From assembly GCA_027487845.1 (NCBI GenBank), contig JAIYCV010000027.1, positions 1 through 64,000 of the forward strand: a DNA stretch of 64,000 nucleotides, in the 5' to 3' direction. Position 1 is the first letter of the stretch. Each line of letters begins with the position of its first letter. The stretch comes from Flammeovirgaceae bacterium. GTDB lineage: Bacteria; Bacteroidota; Bacteroidia; Cytophagales; Cyclobacteriaceae. The notes under the pieces were generated by a model. That model saw only the letters and a list, made by a program, of their open reading frames with translations, had not been told where the DNA came from and searched no databases. A program made the translations under genes and the position numbers. Of this stretch, positions 31,323-39,463 are shown piece by piece.

Positions 31323-31324
31323 CG

Positions 31325-31675
31325 TTATGTCCAATCATTAGTATCAGGAAGTGGAACTATTGTTGTATCTGATCTTTCAACCACTTGCTTTCCAATGCGA
31401 CTAATCTTAAAGCGTGCTCCGCAGTGCGGATCGGGGCATGCGATGATGTGGTCGGTTGCCATCCAATCAATAGGGTTTAGGGGTCTCTGTTTTGCTGGGA
31501 GCAGTGGAAGTAGCGCTGACAAGGCGTACATAGAAAAAGGACGATCGCTCATAAAGTGAAGGTTTTCGCCTCGTACTTCGAAAGCATCGCCTAGTTTATG
31601 GCTGCAGACAAACGGTTTTTCCCCTTCAATAACTTCTACTTTTAGGTCAAACAATTCAAATGAAGAATTAGACAT
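31325..31675 (-). CDS. TIGR04076 family protein
   Basis: 116-residue cytoplasmic protein. Features visible are a short N-terminal beta region, the block HKLGDAFEVRGE, a central hydrophobic stretch (MYALSALLPLLPA) and the C-terminal IIACPDPHCGARFKISRI with two cysteines. This pattern (HkxGD ... aCPDp) fits the TIGR04076 family, whose function is unknown. In my recollection these genes are often beside aldo/keto reductases, as here. It is first in the operon with the reductase and symporter. I see no clear promoter box in the 139 bases upstream. Confidence 0.75.
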   Translation of the reverse strand: MSNSSFELFDLKVEVIEGEKPFVCSHKLGDAFEVRGENLHFMSDRPFSMYALSALLPLLPAKQRPLNPIDWMATDHIIACPDPHCGARFKISRIGKQVVERSDTTIVPLPDTNDWT

Positions 31676-31814
31676 ATGCTTTAACTTGATGAAAAAGGAA
31701 AGATAGAAAATTCATTTATTAGTTGTTGCATCTTTTATCCAGCAACTAATGTGTGAACTCAACTATGAAATTGCTGCCCCACCGTTGAGCATTTCGTCTA
31801 GACTACTCCTGTGA

Positions 31815-32384
31815 TCATCTTGGCAGAAATTTGCGCTCCATCAGTTTTTGCACTGCCTTTGCCAATCCCCAGCCTGTAATTAATCCTATAATCGCTCCCA
31901 CTAGAATGTCGCCAGGGTAATGTAGGCCTAGGTAAACCCGTGAGTAACTCATTACTATCGACCACCCAAAAATCGTCCAGATAAACTTATTACTTTTTTT
32001 CAATGACAGCCACACAAACATGGCCACGCCAAAAGTGTTGGCGGCATGTGAAGACGCAAACCCAAATTGCCCCCCTTTTTGATTATCCACCAAGTGGATA
32101 ACACTCGCCAGACTAGGTTCGTGTGAAGGTCTCAATCTTTCGAAATAGGGTTTCATAATACTTGCGGTTACTTGATCTGTAATTAAAATTACACAGGTTA
32201 GCACAACCAGATAAATCCAACTGTTTTTTTTGTATTGCTTAACAATCAGATAGATAAGTAGCAAATAAAGTGGAACCCAAAACTGTGTTTTAGTAACGAT
32301 AGCCATAATAGGGTCCATCCAAGTGGAATGGATACCATTTAGCCAAAGAAAGAGCTGTTCATCTAATTTCAAAAGTTGTTCCAT
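31815..32384 (-). CDS. PAP2-family phosphatase, inner membrane
   Basis: 189 residues with about five to six membrane helices. The three phosphatase motifs are complete: KPYFERLRP, SSHAAN (variant of PSGH) and SRVYLGLHYPGD, with the final aspartate. The active site faces the periplasm in this family, whose members dephosphorylate undecaprenyl pyrophosphate, phosphatidylglycerol phosphate or other lipid phosphates. It is a single gene, divergent from the flavoprotein at 32494. The exact lipid substrate cannot be assigned. Confidence 0.9.
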   Translation of the reverse strand: MEQLLKLDEQLFLWLNGIHSTWMDPIMAIVTKTQFWVPLYLLLIYLIVKQYKKNSWIYLVVLTCVILITDQVTASIMKPYFERLRPSHEPSLASVIHLVDNQKGGQFGFASSHAANTFGVAMFVWLSLKKSNKFIWTIFGWSIVMSYSRVYLGLHYPGDILVGAIIGLITGWGLAKAVQKLMERKFLPR

Positions 32385-32493
32385 CAGCCGATAAGAAGTA
32401 TTAATAAATGTACCAAAATGAATAAAAATTTCAGACTATTCTTGCAAAAGCATTAATTTGAAGGTTGCAAACTTATAAAATAAAAAAAGTAGT

Positions 32494-33975
32494 ATGGAAA
32501 AGTATGACTTGGTTATCATCGGAGCAGGGCCTTCTGGCTATGCGGCCGCTATGCGAGCGCTCGACTTTAAAAAGAAAACGCTATTAATAGAGCGAAACAA
32601 AGTGGGCGGAGCGGGTGTAACCAATGGTGCGCTGTCCTCTAAAACTTGGTGGGAGTTGGCACGTGATGCGTCTAATTTTCGGAGAAGTTTGAATAGAGTC
32701 AATTTAAAAGCTCCTTCCATTAACTTCAAAGAGATTCAGGCGGAGGTTCGGAAGGCGATTGCCGAACGCATCAACTTGCTGGAACAACATATGGAGCAGC
32801 TAAAGGAATCAAACTATGCCGATCTGCTTTCTTATCAGGTGGGGACTGCGCAGCTGCTAAGCAACCACGAAATTGAAATTATAAATGGTATGCAAAAAAC
32901 GGTGGTATGGGCAGATAATATCATTCTTGCTACCGGAAGCCGACCGAGGTATTTACCCGAACTTCCTATCGATGAAAAAATCGTGATGACCAGCGAGGGT
33001 ATCGAAAATATGGAAGACTTTCCTGAAAGCATGGTTATTGTTGGGGCAGGTGTGATTGGGTGCGAGTATGCCACCATATTCTCCGGCTTTGGTGCAACAA
33101 AAGTTCATCTGATAGACAAAGGCGCTCGCATTTTGCCTTTCGAAGATGAAGACGTGGTTAAGATTGTGGAACGCAATATGGAACACAACGATGTGCTCAT
33201 TCATCGAAACTCCAAATTAATAAGAATGGAAATTGTGAACGGACGCGTGGAATACGAATTAGAATATGCAGAAGGAGGGACCGATATATTTAATGTGGAG
33301 AAAGCGTTGATCTCTGTTGGCAGGGTGGCAAACATAGAAGATTTATGGAGCGACAAAGTGAAAATCAGTATGTCGAAAAGGGGAATCGAAGATAGTGATA
33401 CACAAACAAGTATTCCCAACATATATGCCGTGGGCGATTTAACGGCAGATATTTCCTTAGTGAACGTGGGCGAGTTGGAAGGACGCTATGCCGTTGAAAA
33501 GATATTTGGAAAACCCTTGAGAAAATTGGTATATGAGAATATAAGTACCATCATGTTCTTAAGCCCCGAGGTTGCCAGCGTTGGCTTAAATGAAAATCAA
33601 GCGAAGGAAAAAGGACTTGATTACAAAGTGGTAACGCTAGAGTACAACACGATTTCGAGGGCCATTGCCATGCGCAATACGCAAGGCTTTATAAAATTGC
33701 TGGTGAACCACGAAGAACCTATGAAAATATTAGGAATGAAAATCATTGGTCTTCATTCTTCTTCGGCCATCCAAGCAATAGCACTGCTAATTTCTATGGA
33801 TAAGGGAATTGAAGAGTTGGCAGAATGTGTCCATCCACATCCATCTATAACAGAGGGCATTCAAGAGTGTGTAAGAATGCTGCTCGGCAAGTCGCTTTTC
33901 AAACCTTCTGCTTTGCGCGGACGAATAAGCTGCCGAAGTTATAAGAATGGTGTTTATGAGGATATCAAGTTCTAG
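32494..33975 (+). CDS. Lpd-like FAD/NAD(P) oxidoreductase without the redox disulfide
   Basis: 493 residues with the architecture of dihydrolipoamide dehydrogenase: FAD-binding GAGPSGYAAAMRA near residue 10, NAD(P)-binding IVGAGVIGCEYA, the second FAD motif IYAVGDLT, and a C-terminal dimerisation domain with HPHPSITEG. The disulfide motif GGTCLNVGCIPSK is replaced at 38-50 by GGAGVTNGALSSK, so both redox cysteines are gone (Gly41, Ala46). This resembles soluble transhydrogenase SthA, which also lacks the disulfide, so a transhydrogenase or quinone/dye reductase role is more likely than lipoamide oxidation. It is a single gene, followed by a terminator. Confidence 0.85.
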   Translation: MEKYDLVIIGAGPSGYAAAMRALDFKKKTLLIERNKVGGAGVTNGALSSKTWWELARDASNFRRSLNRVNLKAPSINFKEIQAEVRKAIAERINLLEQHMEQLKESNYADLLSYQVGTAQLLSNHEIEIINGMQKTVVWADNIILATGSRPRYLPELPIDEKIVMTSEGIENMEDFPESMVIVGAGVIGCEYATIFSGFGATKVHLIDKGARILPFEDEDVVKIVERNMEHNDVLIHRNSKLIRMEIVNGRVEYELEYAEGGTDIFNVEKALISVGRVANIEDLWSDKVKISMSKRGIEDSDTQTSIPNIYAVGDLTADISLVNVGELEGRYAVEKIFGKPLRKLVYENISTIMFLSPEVASVGLNENQAKEKGLDYKVVTLEYNTISRAIAMRNTQGFIKLLVNHEEPMKILGMKIIGLHSSSAIQAIALLISMDKGIEELAECVHPHPSITEGIQECVRMLLGKSLFKPSALRGRISCRSYKNGVYEDIKF

Positions 33976-34018
33976 TTTACCGAATTACTTTGTTTGAATC
34001 TTACCTTTAGCAGCGTAA

Positions 34019-34060
34019 TCCACAAAAGTGACTTTCCACAAAAGTGGTCTGATTTTTTTT
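34019..34060 (+). terminator. Terminator built on a 12-base direct repeat
   Basis: TCCACAAAAGTG occurs twice (34019-34030 and 34035-34046). The second copy forms the hairpin CCAC-AAAA-GTGG (34036-34047) and is followed by a run of eight T residues (34053-34060). It lies about 60 bases after the flavoprotein stop and abuts the stop codon of the convergent DinB gene. It could therefore end transcription from the left and perhaps from both sides. Confidence 0.6.
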
Positions 34061-34512
34061 CAGCCAAACTGACTTAAACGCCTGTTATAGTTGATTTGGC
34101 CTAAGTGATAATTTAAATGTCCTTGAAGGTGAATGAGAAAATATCCGGTTTGCATGGGCTCGTTAAATACTTCTTCGGGATAAACAGTGTCAACTTTTTC
34201 TTCTGATAATTTATTCAACGTTGAAATGACCGATTCTTTTGTCTTTTCTATTTCCAGCAGTAAGTTGTCTTTGCTTAACCCTTTGGTTGAAAACTCAGCT
34301 TCTCTGTTTCGCTTATATCCAGAGTTGCCCAGCACGGCTCCGATATAATGTTGGAGATTGCCACACAGATGAAGGCATAAGTTTCCGCTTGAATTGTTGA
34401 TACCTTTACCGATGAGCCATAGCGATTCGTGAGAGGTATATTCCTTAATTTCCTTTTCTAACCGAGCCAAGTCCCTCGCAAATAGTTTTACCAACGTCTC
34501 TCGGGTGGTCAT
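34060..34512 (-). CDS. DinB-like (DUF1572) four-helix protein
   Basis: 150 residues, mostly helical. Conserved histidines occur in LCLHLCGNLQHYIG and in HLQGHLNYHLGQINYNRR. These match the metal-binding helices of the DinB/DUF1572 superfamily, whose better known members are thiol transferases. The actual reaction is unknown. The ATG overlaps the phosphoglucomutase stop by four bases (ATGA), so the two are translated from one message. The last codon lies at the T-run of the opposing terminator. Confidence 0.78.
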   Translation of the reverse strand: MTTRETLVKLFARDLARLEKEIKEYTSHESLWLIGKGINNSSGNLCLHLCGNLQHYIGAVLGNSGYKRNREAEFSTKGLSKDNLLLEIEKTKESVISTLNKLSEEKVDTVYPEEVFNEPMQTGYFLIHLQGHLNYHLGQINYNRRLSQFG

Positions 34513-36239
34513 TGTATTATTTCCTTTTCAATGGAAGCTATTTTTTCATCTAATGCGCGATTCGCCGAATCAAAATCGGACTTACTTTTTAACGTTGACT
34601 TTACGCTGATATAAAACTTGATTTTCGGTTCGGTGCCTGATGGCCTAACTGAAATTTTACTTCCATCTTCCAAATAGAATTGAAGTACATCTGATTTTGC
34701 TAAGGCGAGTTTTGTTTTTGTTCCCGTGATGAGGTTGGTTTCTTCGCCAAGTTTATAATCCAGCGTTCTAATTACTTTTTCACCAATAATTTTGCTAGGA
34801 GGGGTATTTCTAAATTTCTCCATCAAAGCTTTTATTTGTTGCTCCCCTTCTGCGCCTTTGCGAACAAGGTTAACCAGCCCTTCTTTGTAAAAGGAGTATT
34901 CAGTGTACATAGTAAGCAGCCAGTCATATAGGGTTTTCCCCTCATCTTTTGCTGCGGCTGCCATTGCCGCAAAGAAAGCACAAGCGGATACAGCATCCTT
35001 ATCTCTCACAAAATCACCCACCATGTAGCCATAACTTTCTTCACCTGCAGCGATAAACTTTTTCTTACCTTCTAACTCGCCCATCAGTTCAGCAATGTAT
35101 TTGAATCCCGTTAACGTGTTATGGCATTCTAGGCCAAAAGCACTTGCCATATCGTCTACCAGTTCCGTGGTTACTATTGTTTTTGCGATGTAGGCGTTTT
35201 TAGGCTCTTTACTATTTGTTAAGATAAACCACATCATTAAACTAAAAGCCTGATTTCCATTTAACAGGAAAAAGTTACCCGTTGCATCTTTAATCCCAAA
35301 CCCCACACGGTCCGTATCCGGGTCGGTAGCCATGACCAATTCCGCATTAATTGCTTGCGCCTTTTCCAACGCCAATCGCATCGTAGTTTTTTCTTCTGGA
35401 TTAGGTGATTCAACCGTTGGAAAATTACCGTCTGGTGTTTCTTGTTCTTTAATAATGGTAAGGTTTTCAAAGCCTAAACCCCTAAGGCATTCGGGCACCA
35501 TTGTTATACCTGCCCCATGAAGGCTTGAATAAACCAGCGATATGTTCTTTTGCCTTACAATGGCATCTTGTTTGGGGATTAGCTTTTTTACTTCTGCATA
35601 ATAAGCATCTTCCACTTCTGTTGTTATGGTTTTAATTCTGTTTTTATCGGGAGTGAATTTCACATCCTCAAACCCCTTCAACGCGTTCACCTCATTAATT
35701 ACATTTTTATCGTGCGGAGGTACCAACTGAGCTCCATCAGACCAATAGGCTTTGTAACCGTTATATTCTTTCGGATTGTGCGAAGCGGTAGTAACAACAC
35801 CTGAATGACATTCTAAATGACGGATAGCAAACGAGAGAAGGGGAGTAGGGCGAAGCTCAGGGAACAAGAAAACTGTTATTCCGTTGGCTGAGAAAACATC
35901 AGCAGTAGTTTGAGCAAATGCCTTGCTGTTGTTTCTTGAATCGTACGCAATGGCAACTTTTATTTCTTGCCCTTTAATTGTTTTATTGAGGTAGTTAGCG
36001 AGTCCCTGAGTTGCCAGACCGATGGTGTATCTGTTAATACAATTTGGGCCGACACCCATTAGGCCTCTCAAGCCGCCCGTACCAAATTCCAAATTCTTAT
36101 AAAAACTATCAATTAATTCTTTCGGATTTTCCTGATTAAGAAGTTGCCTTATTTTCGCCTTTGATGTTTCATCAATCACTTGGCTTGCCAACCAATTATT
36201 AGCTGTAGTTTTTGAATTTGTTAAATGATCTTTTTCCAT
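34509..36239 (-). CDS. Phospho-sugar mutase (phosphoglucomutase/phosphomannomutase)
   Basis: Interconverts hexose 1- and 6-phosphates. From the chosen ATG it has 576 residues, the usual length for this long-form alpha-D-phosphohexomutase. Motifs: phosphoserine loop TTASHNPKEYNGYK, magnesium loop DPDTDRVG, sugar-specificity loop GEESYGY and phosphate-binding RPSGTEPKIK. The GEESYGYM form and length fit glucose 1-phosphate enzymes, but mannose activity is possible. A longer in-frame start at 36320 lies upstream of the predicted transcription start and is rejected. It heads a two-gene operon with the DinB-like gene and would link glucan and sugar pools to glycolysis. Confidence 0.92.
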   Translation of the reverse strand: MEKDHLTNSKTTANNWLASQVIDETSKAKIRQLLNQENPKELIDSFYKNLEFGTGGLRGLMGVGPNCINRYTIGLATQGLANYLNKTIKGQEIKVAIAYDSRNNSKAFAQTTADVFSANGITVFLFPELRPTPLLSFAIRHLECHSGVVTTASHNPKEYNGYKAYWSDGAQLVPPHDKNVINEVNALKGFEDVKFTPDKNRIKTITTEVEDAYYAEVKKLIPKQDAIVRQKNISLVYSSLHGAGITMVPECLRGLGFENLTIIKEQETPDGNFPTVESPNPEEKTTMRLALEKAQAINAELVMATDPDTDRVGFGIKDATGNFFLLNGNQAFSLMMWFILTNSKEPKNAYIAKTIVTTELVDDMASAFGLECHNTLTGFKYIAELMGELEGKKKFIAAGEESYGYMVGDFVRDKDAVSACAFFAAMAAAAKDEGKTLYDWLLTMYTEYSFYKEGLVNLVRKGAEGEQQIKALMEKFRNTPPSKIIGEKVIRTLDYKLGEETNLITGTKTKLALAKSDVLQFYLEDGSKISVRPSGTEPKIKFYISVKSTLKSKSDFDSANRALDEKIASIEKEIIQ

Positions 36240-36296
36240 GAGTATTTTTTGGTAACCTATTTGGTGCATGGCACGTTGTTTGCCTCGTTTAGACAA

Positions 36297-36329
36297 CAAA
36301 TTTACAAAATCAAAAATCATTTAATCCAA
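36297..36329 (-). promoter_or_regulatory. Promoter of the phospho-sugar mutase operon
   Basis: On the minus strand, TTG (36329-36327), a 22-base spacer and TAAATTTG (36304-36297). The -7 box matches TAnnTTTG exactly, the same octamer as in the sdhC promoter. Transcription would begin near 36290, giving a leader of about 50 bases to the ATG at 36239. Confidence 0.5.
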
Positions 36330-36334
36330 CTATC

Positions 36335-36775
36335 ATGAAAACTAGAAATGTATTCGTTGCCGTGCTCTGCTTTTTCTCTCTTTCTTCGTTTGCTCAAGAA
36401 TTTAAAATTGTGACCATTGTAGAATCCATTGTGCCGGGTGGCCTAGGTCGTTCTCGTATAATGGAAGCCAAAGAAACAAGCGATTATAAGCCATTGACTA
36501 CCACACGGACTACTGGCACCAAAAGTGAACAAGACGATGTTAAAAGATCAGAAGCTAAAATAGAAAACTTTGATGAAACAAAGCTTCTTAACTTTTATAG
36601 TTTCGTGGGTATAAACTTTCAGAATGTTGCTTCCAATGACGCTGTTATCTCGTCCAAAATTAACGATATGATAAAAGAAGGATGGCAATTGGCTTTTGTT
36701 ACATCGGGTGTTGAGAGCGCGGGCTTTAAAGATCCAGCTGGTATTTTTATCACCCGCTTATTTTTTAAGAAGTAG
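36335..36775 (+). CDS. Small exported protein of unknown function
   Basis: 146 residues with a clear signal peptide (MKTRNVFVAVLCFFSLSSFAQ, cleavage after SFA-Q). The mature protein is hydrophilic in the middle (TTTRTTGTKSEQDDVKRSE) and ends in an alpha/beta-looking segment, INDMIKEGWQLAFVTSGVES, then FITRLFFKK. That end resembles short DUF4177-like C-termini (a tryptophan-containing 'eGWel' pattern), but I cannot assign a family. The gene is divergent from the mutase and ends just before a strong stem-loop shared with hppD. Confidence 0.75.
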   Translation: MKTRNVFVAVLCFFSLSSFAQEFKIVTIVESIVPGGLGRSRIMEAKETSDYKPLTTTRTTGTKSEQDDVKRSEAKIENFDETKLLNFYSFVGINFQNVASNDAVISSKINDMIKEGWQLAFVTSGVESAGFKDPAGIFITRLFFKK

Positions 36776-36791
36776 GTTAGGTGATTGATTG

Positions 36792-36814
36792 AGAGGGAAT
36801 TACAAATTCCCTCT
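36792..36814. terminator. Perfect 10-bp stem-loop between convergent genes, covering the hppD stop
   Basis: AGAGGGAATT-ACA-AATTCCCTCT, a perfect 10-base-pair stem with a 3-base loop. It is symmetrical, so it forms in transcripts from both the small exported gene (16 bases downstream of its stop) and hppD, whose last codons and stop lie inside the stem. No T-run follows on either strand, so it may protect 3' ends or work with Rho rather than act as a classical terminator. Confidence 0.5.
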
Positions 36815-37894
36815 TAATGCTTGTTCGCGTTCAATGGATTCAAAGAGTGCTTTGAAGTTACCCTTCCCAAAAGATTTTGCCCCGTTGCGTTCAATGATCT
36901 CGAAGAATAAGGTTGGCCTATCCTGAATTGGTTTGGTGAATATTTGAAGAAGATACCCTTCTTCGTCACGATCTATTAAAATGTTTTGGCTTTTAAGGTC
37001 TTGCAGGTCTTCGTTTATAGTCCCTACGCGATCTAGGATGTTTTCATAATAGGTATCGGGCACCCTCAAAAATTCAATGCCTCGTTTTCTTAGCTCAGCC
37101 ACTGTTGCAACGATGTCATCGGTAGCGATGGCAATGTGCTGAACTCCAGGGCCGTTGTAAAACTCCAAGTATTCTTCGATTTGTGATTTCTTTTTTCCAT
37201 GAGCGGGTTCATTAATCGGGAATTTAATGTACCCGTTTCCATTAGATACCACTTTACTCATTAGAGCGCTGTACTCGGTAGAAATATCACTGTCATCAAA
37301 AGTGATTAACAGCTTGAAACCCATTACTTTTTCATAAAAATCAACCCATCGATTCATTTGGCCAAGCTCCACATTACCTACACAATGATCTACATGTTTT
37401 AGCCCGATTTGTGATGATTGAAAATTACTTTTGGCGGCTTTAAATCCCGGAAAGAATACGCCTGAATAATTTTTTCTCTCTACAAACGTATGAATGGTTT
37501 CTCCATAGGTTTTAATGGAAGCGGTAACTACGCTACCAAATTCATCTTGTTGTGAAATTGGAGATTGTACGGACTCGGCCCCCCTCAAGGTTGTTTCGTG
37601 AAATGAGCTAGCAGCGTCATCTACCCAAAGGGCTAATACTTTTACACCGTCACCATGCTTTTTTACATGGTTCGCAATTTCGCTTTCGCTGATCAGGGAA
37701 GTGGTAAAGACAAACCGTATTTTATTCTGCTTTACTACGTATGATACACGGTCTCTTACACCTGTTTCAGGGCCCGCATAGGCAATTAACTCGAAGCCAA
37801 AGCAATGTTGATAAAAAAGACACGATTGCTTGGCATTTCCCACATAAAACTCAATATAATCAGTGCCATTGATAGGTAAGAAGTCTTGTTCCAT
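36800..37894 (-). CDS. hppD: 4-Hydroxyphenylpyruvate dioxygenase
   Basis: Fe(II) enzyme of tyrosine catabolism that converts 4-hydroxyphenylpyruvate to homogentisate and CO2. It has 364 residues with two vicinal-oxygen-chelate domains. The iron ligands are H170 (LKHVDHCVGN), H253 (GVQHIAIATDD) and E332 (LFFEIIERNG). The C-terminal GKGNFKALFESIEREQALRG is the conserved gating helix. No homogentisate dioxygenase or other tyrosine-pathway gene is adjacent. The stop codon is embedded in the shared stem-loop. Confidence 0.96.
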   Translation of the reverse strand: MEQDFLPINGTDYIEFYVGNAKQSCLFYQHCFGFELIAYAGPETGVRDRVSYVVKQNKIRFVFTTSLISESEIANHVKKHGDGVKVLALWVDDAASSFHETTLRGAESVQSPISQQDEFGSVVTASIKTYGETIHTFVERKNYSGVFFPGFKAAKSNFQSSQIGLKHVDHCVGNVELGQMNRWVDFYEKVMGFKLLITFDDSDISTEYSALMSKVVSNGNGYIKFPINEPAHGKKKSQIEEYLEFYNGPGVQHIAIATDDIVATVAELRKRGIEFLRVPDTYYENILDRVGTINEDLQDLKSQNILIDRDEEGYLLQIFTKPIQDRPTLFFEIIERNGAKSFGKGNFKALFESIEREQALRGNL

Positions 37895-37988
37895 AGTTGC
37901 TATCGATTGAAACGATAAAATTACTCATTCTTTAGGTTTTATTTTTAAAATCGTTGTCAAATCCATAATCTTGCTGAAAATTGTTACT

Positions 37989-38396
37989 ATGAATTTAAAG
38001 GCATTAGATGCAAGCTTGCAGGAGATAGTGAAAAAAAGAGTAGCACTTCAAAAAATTGACTACAATAATCCCAAGTATGACGAAATAGAAGAGGAATTGC
38101 ACGATGCCGAAGATTCTTTTCAGGATGAGTTTGGCGATTATCTGGAAGAGCAATTTCAAGATATACACGATGAAATTTGCCCTGATACAGACGTGCTTCA
38201 CCCGATCGCCTACATTGCAAAAAACTATATGGTTTCCGCTAAAAATGAATATTCAGTTTCTACCTCAGAGGGCGTTTACGTAGAAGCGGATAAATACCCG
38301 GGAAAAGACACTAAGCTGGCGCTAGTTCCTAGTCCATTAAGGGTGGTTCTGAATGTAGATAAGAATAATCAATTGGTTGTTTGGAGTGCCAAATAA
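37989..38396 (+). CDS. Conserved-looking acidic cytoplasmic protein, unknown function
   Basis: 135 residues from the ATG chosen here; a longer form would begin at TTG (37971) with six extra residues and is less likely. The N-terminal half is strongly acidic and helical (YDEIEEELHDAEDSFQDEFGDYLEEQFQDIHDEICPD). The C-terminal half contains short beta-like segments (GVYVEADKYP, KLALVPSPLRVVLNVD). There is no signal peptide or membrane segment. I do not recognise the family. It is flanked by divergent hppD and convergent trpS. Confidence 0.7.
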   Translation: MNLKALDASLQEIVKKRVALQKIDYNNPKYDEIEEELHDAEDSFQDEFGDYLEEQFQDIHDEICPDTDVLHPIAYIAKNYMVSAKNEYSVSTSEGVYVEADKYPGKDTKLALVPSPLRVVLNVDKNNQLVVWSAK

Positions 38397-38433
38397 CAAC
38401 CAAGTTAGATAGAAACTGGCTCTTGTTAACTCA

Positions 38434-39402
38434 CTAAAAGCCAAGTTTTTGACGTACTCGTTTGAGAACCGCAAGAGCAACTTGTCTTGCTCGTTCTTCG
38501 CCAGACGTGAGTTTTCGCTCAAGCTCTTCTGGGTTACTCATAAAGAAGTTAAACAGCTCGCGTTCTTTTGAGTAAGTAGTAGTTATCAATTCAAACAACT
38601 CTTGTTTGGCGTGGCCGTAACCAAAATTCCCCGCAAGGTACTTTGCCCGAAGGCTTCCTGTTTGCTCAGCGGAGGCAATAAGTTTGTAGATGGCAAATAC
38701 ATTATCGGTATCCGGATTTTTTGGCTGCTCTATTGGCGTGCTATCCGTTACGATTGTCATGATTTGTTTACGCAATTCTTTGTCGGGCAAAAAGATGTCG
38801 ATGAAGTTGTTGTATGATTTACTCATTTTTTGGCCATCGGTACCCGGAATAGTCATCACTTGTTCCTCTATTTTTGCTTCGGGAACTACAAACGTTTCGC
38901 CAAATTGAGTATTGAAAGAGGTGGCAATATCGCGCGCCATTTCTAAGTGTTGCCGTTGATCTTTGCCCACGGGCACAAAGTTGGCATCGTACAAAATAAT
39001 GTCGGCAGTCATTAAAACCGGATACGTAAACAAACCCGCATTCACATCGGAAAGCTTTTCCGATTTATCCTTAAACGAATGCGCATTGGCTAGCATTGGG
39101 AAAGGGGTGAGGCAATTCAAATACCAGGTTAACTCGCACACTTCGGGTAGTTGACTTTGGCGATAGAGCACATTCTTTTCAATATCAAAGCCGAACGCAA
39201 GCCATGCAGCGGCTACTGCTCTGGTGTTTTCTTGCCGCACTTTCGCATCTTTGATGGTGGTAAGCGAGTGTAAATCTGCAATAAAGAAAAAAGACTCATT
39301 GCCTGCCTGCTGCGATAACTTAATTGCGGGTATAATTGCCCCCAGCAAATTACCCAAATGTGGACGACCGCTACTTTGTATACCTGTTAATATTCTTGCC
39401 AT
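38434..39402 (-). CDS. trpS: Tryptophanyl-tRNA synthetase
   Basis: Class Ic aminoacyl-tRNA synthetase that charges tRNA-Trp. From the ATG preceding ARILTGIQSSGRPHLGN it has 322 residues, the normal compact bacterial length; six residues upstream (MFLCTA) are unlike the family and are excluded. The HIGH-type motif is PHLGN (about 14-18) and the KMSKS loop is GQKMSKSYNN. Domain order and length show nothing unusual. It is divergent from the DUF1573 gene. Confidence 0.96.
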   Translation of the reverse strand: MARILTGIQSSGRPHLGNLLGAIIPAIKLSQQAGNESFFFIADLHSLTTIKDAKVRQENTRAVAAAWLAFGFDIEKNVLYRQSQLPEVCELTWYLNCLTPFPMLANAHSFKDKSEKLSDVNAGLFTYPVLMTADIILYDANFVPVGKDQRQHLEMARDIATSFNTQFGETFVVPEAKIEEQVMTIPGTDGQKMSKSYNNFIDIFLPDKELRKQIMTIVTDSTPIEQPKNPDTDNVFAIYKLIASAEQTGSLRAKYLAGNFGYGHAKQELFELITTTYSKERELFNFFMSNPEELERKLTSGEERARQVALAVLKRVRQKLGF

Positions 39403-39439
39403 TGCGGTGCAAAGAAACACGCTTATTGGAATTTGCTGT

Positions 39440-39447
39440 TAATTTTG
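39440..39447 (+). promoter_or_regulatory. Candidate -7 box for the DUF1573 gene
   Basis: TAATTTTG matches the Bacteroidota TAnnTTTG box exactly and is 16 bases upstream of the ATG at 39464. No suitable -33 TTG is found at 19-22 bases. Confidence 0.35.
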
Positions 39448-39463
39448 TGCGAATAAATTATAA

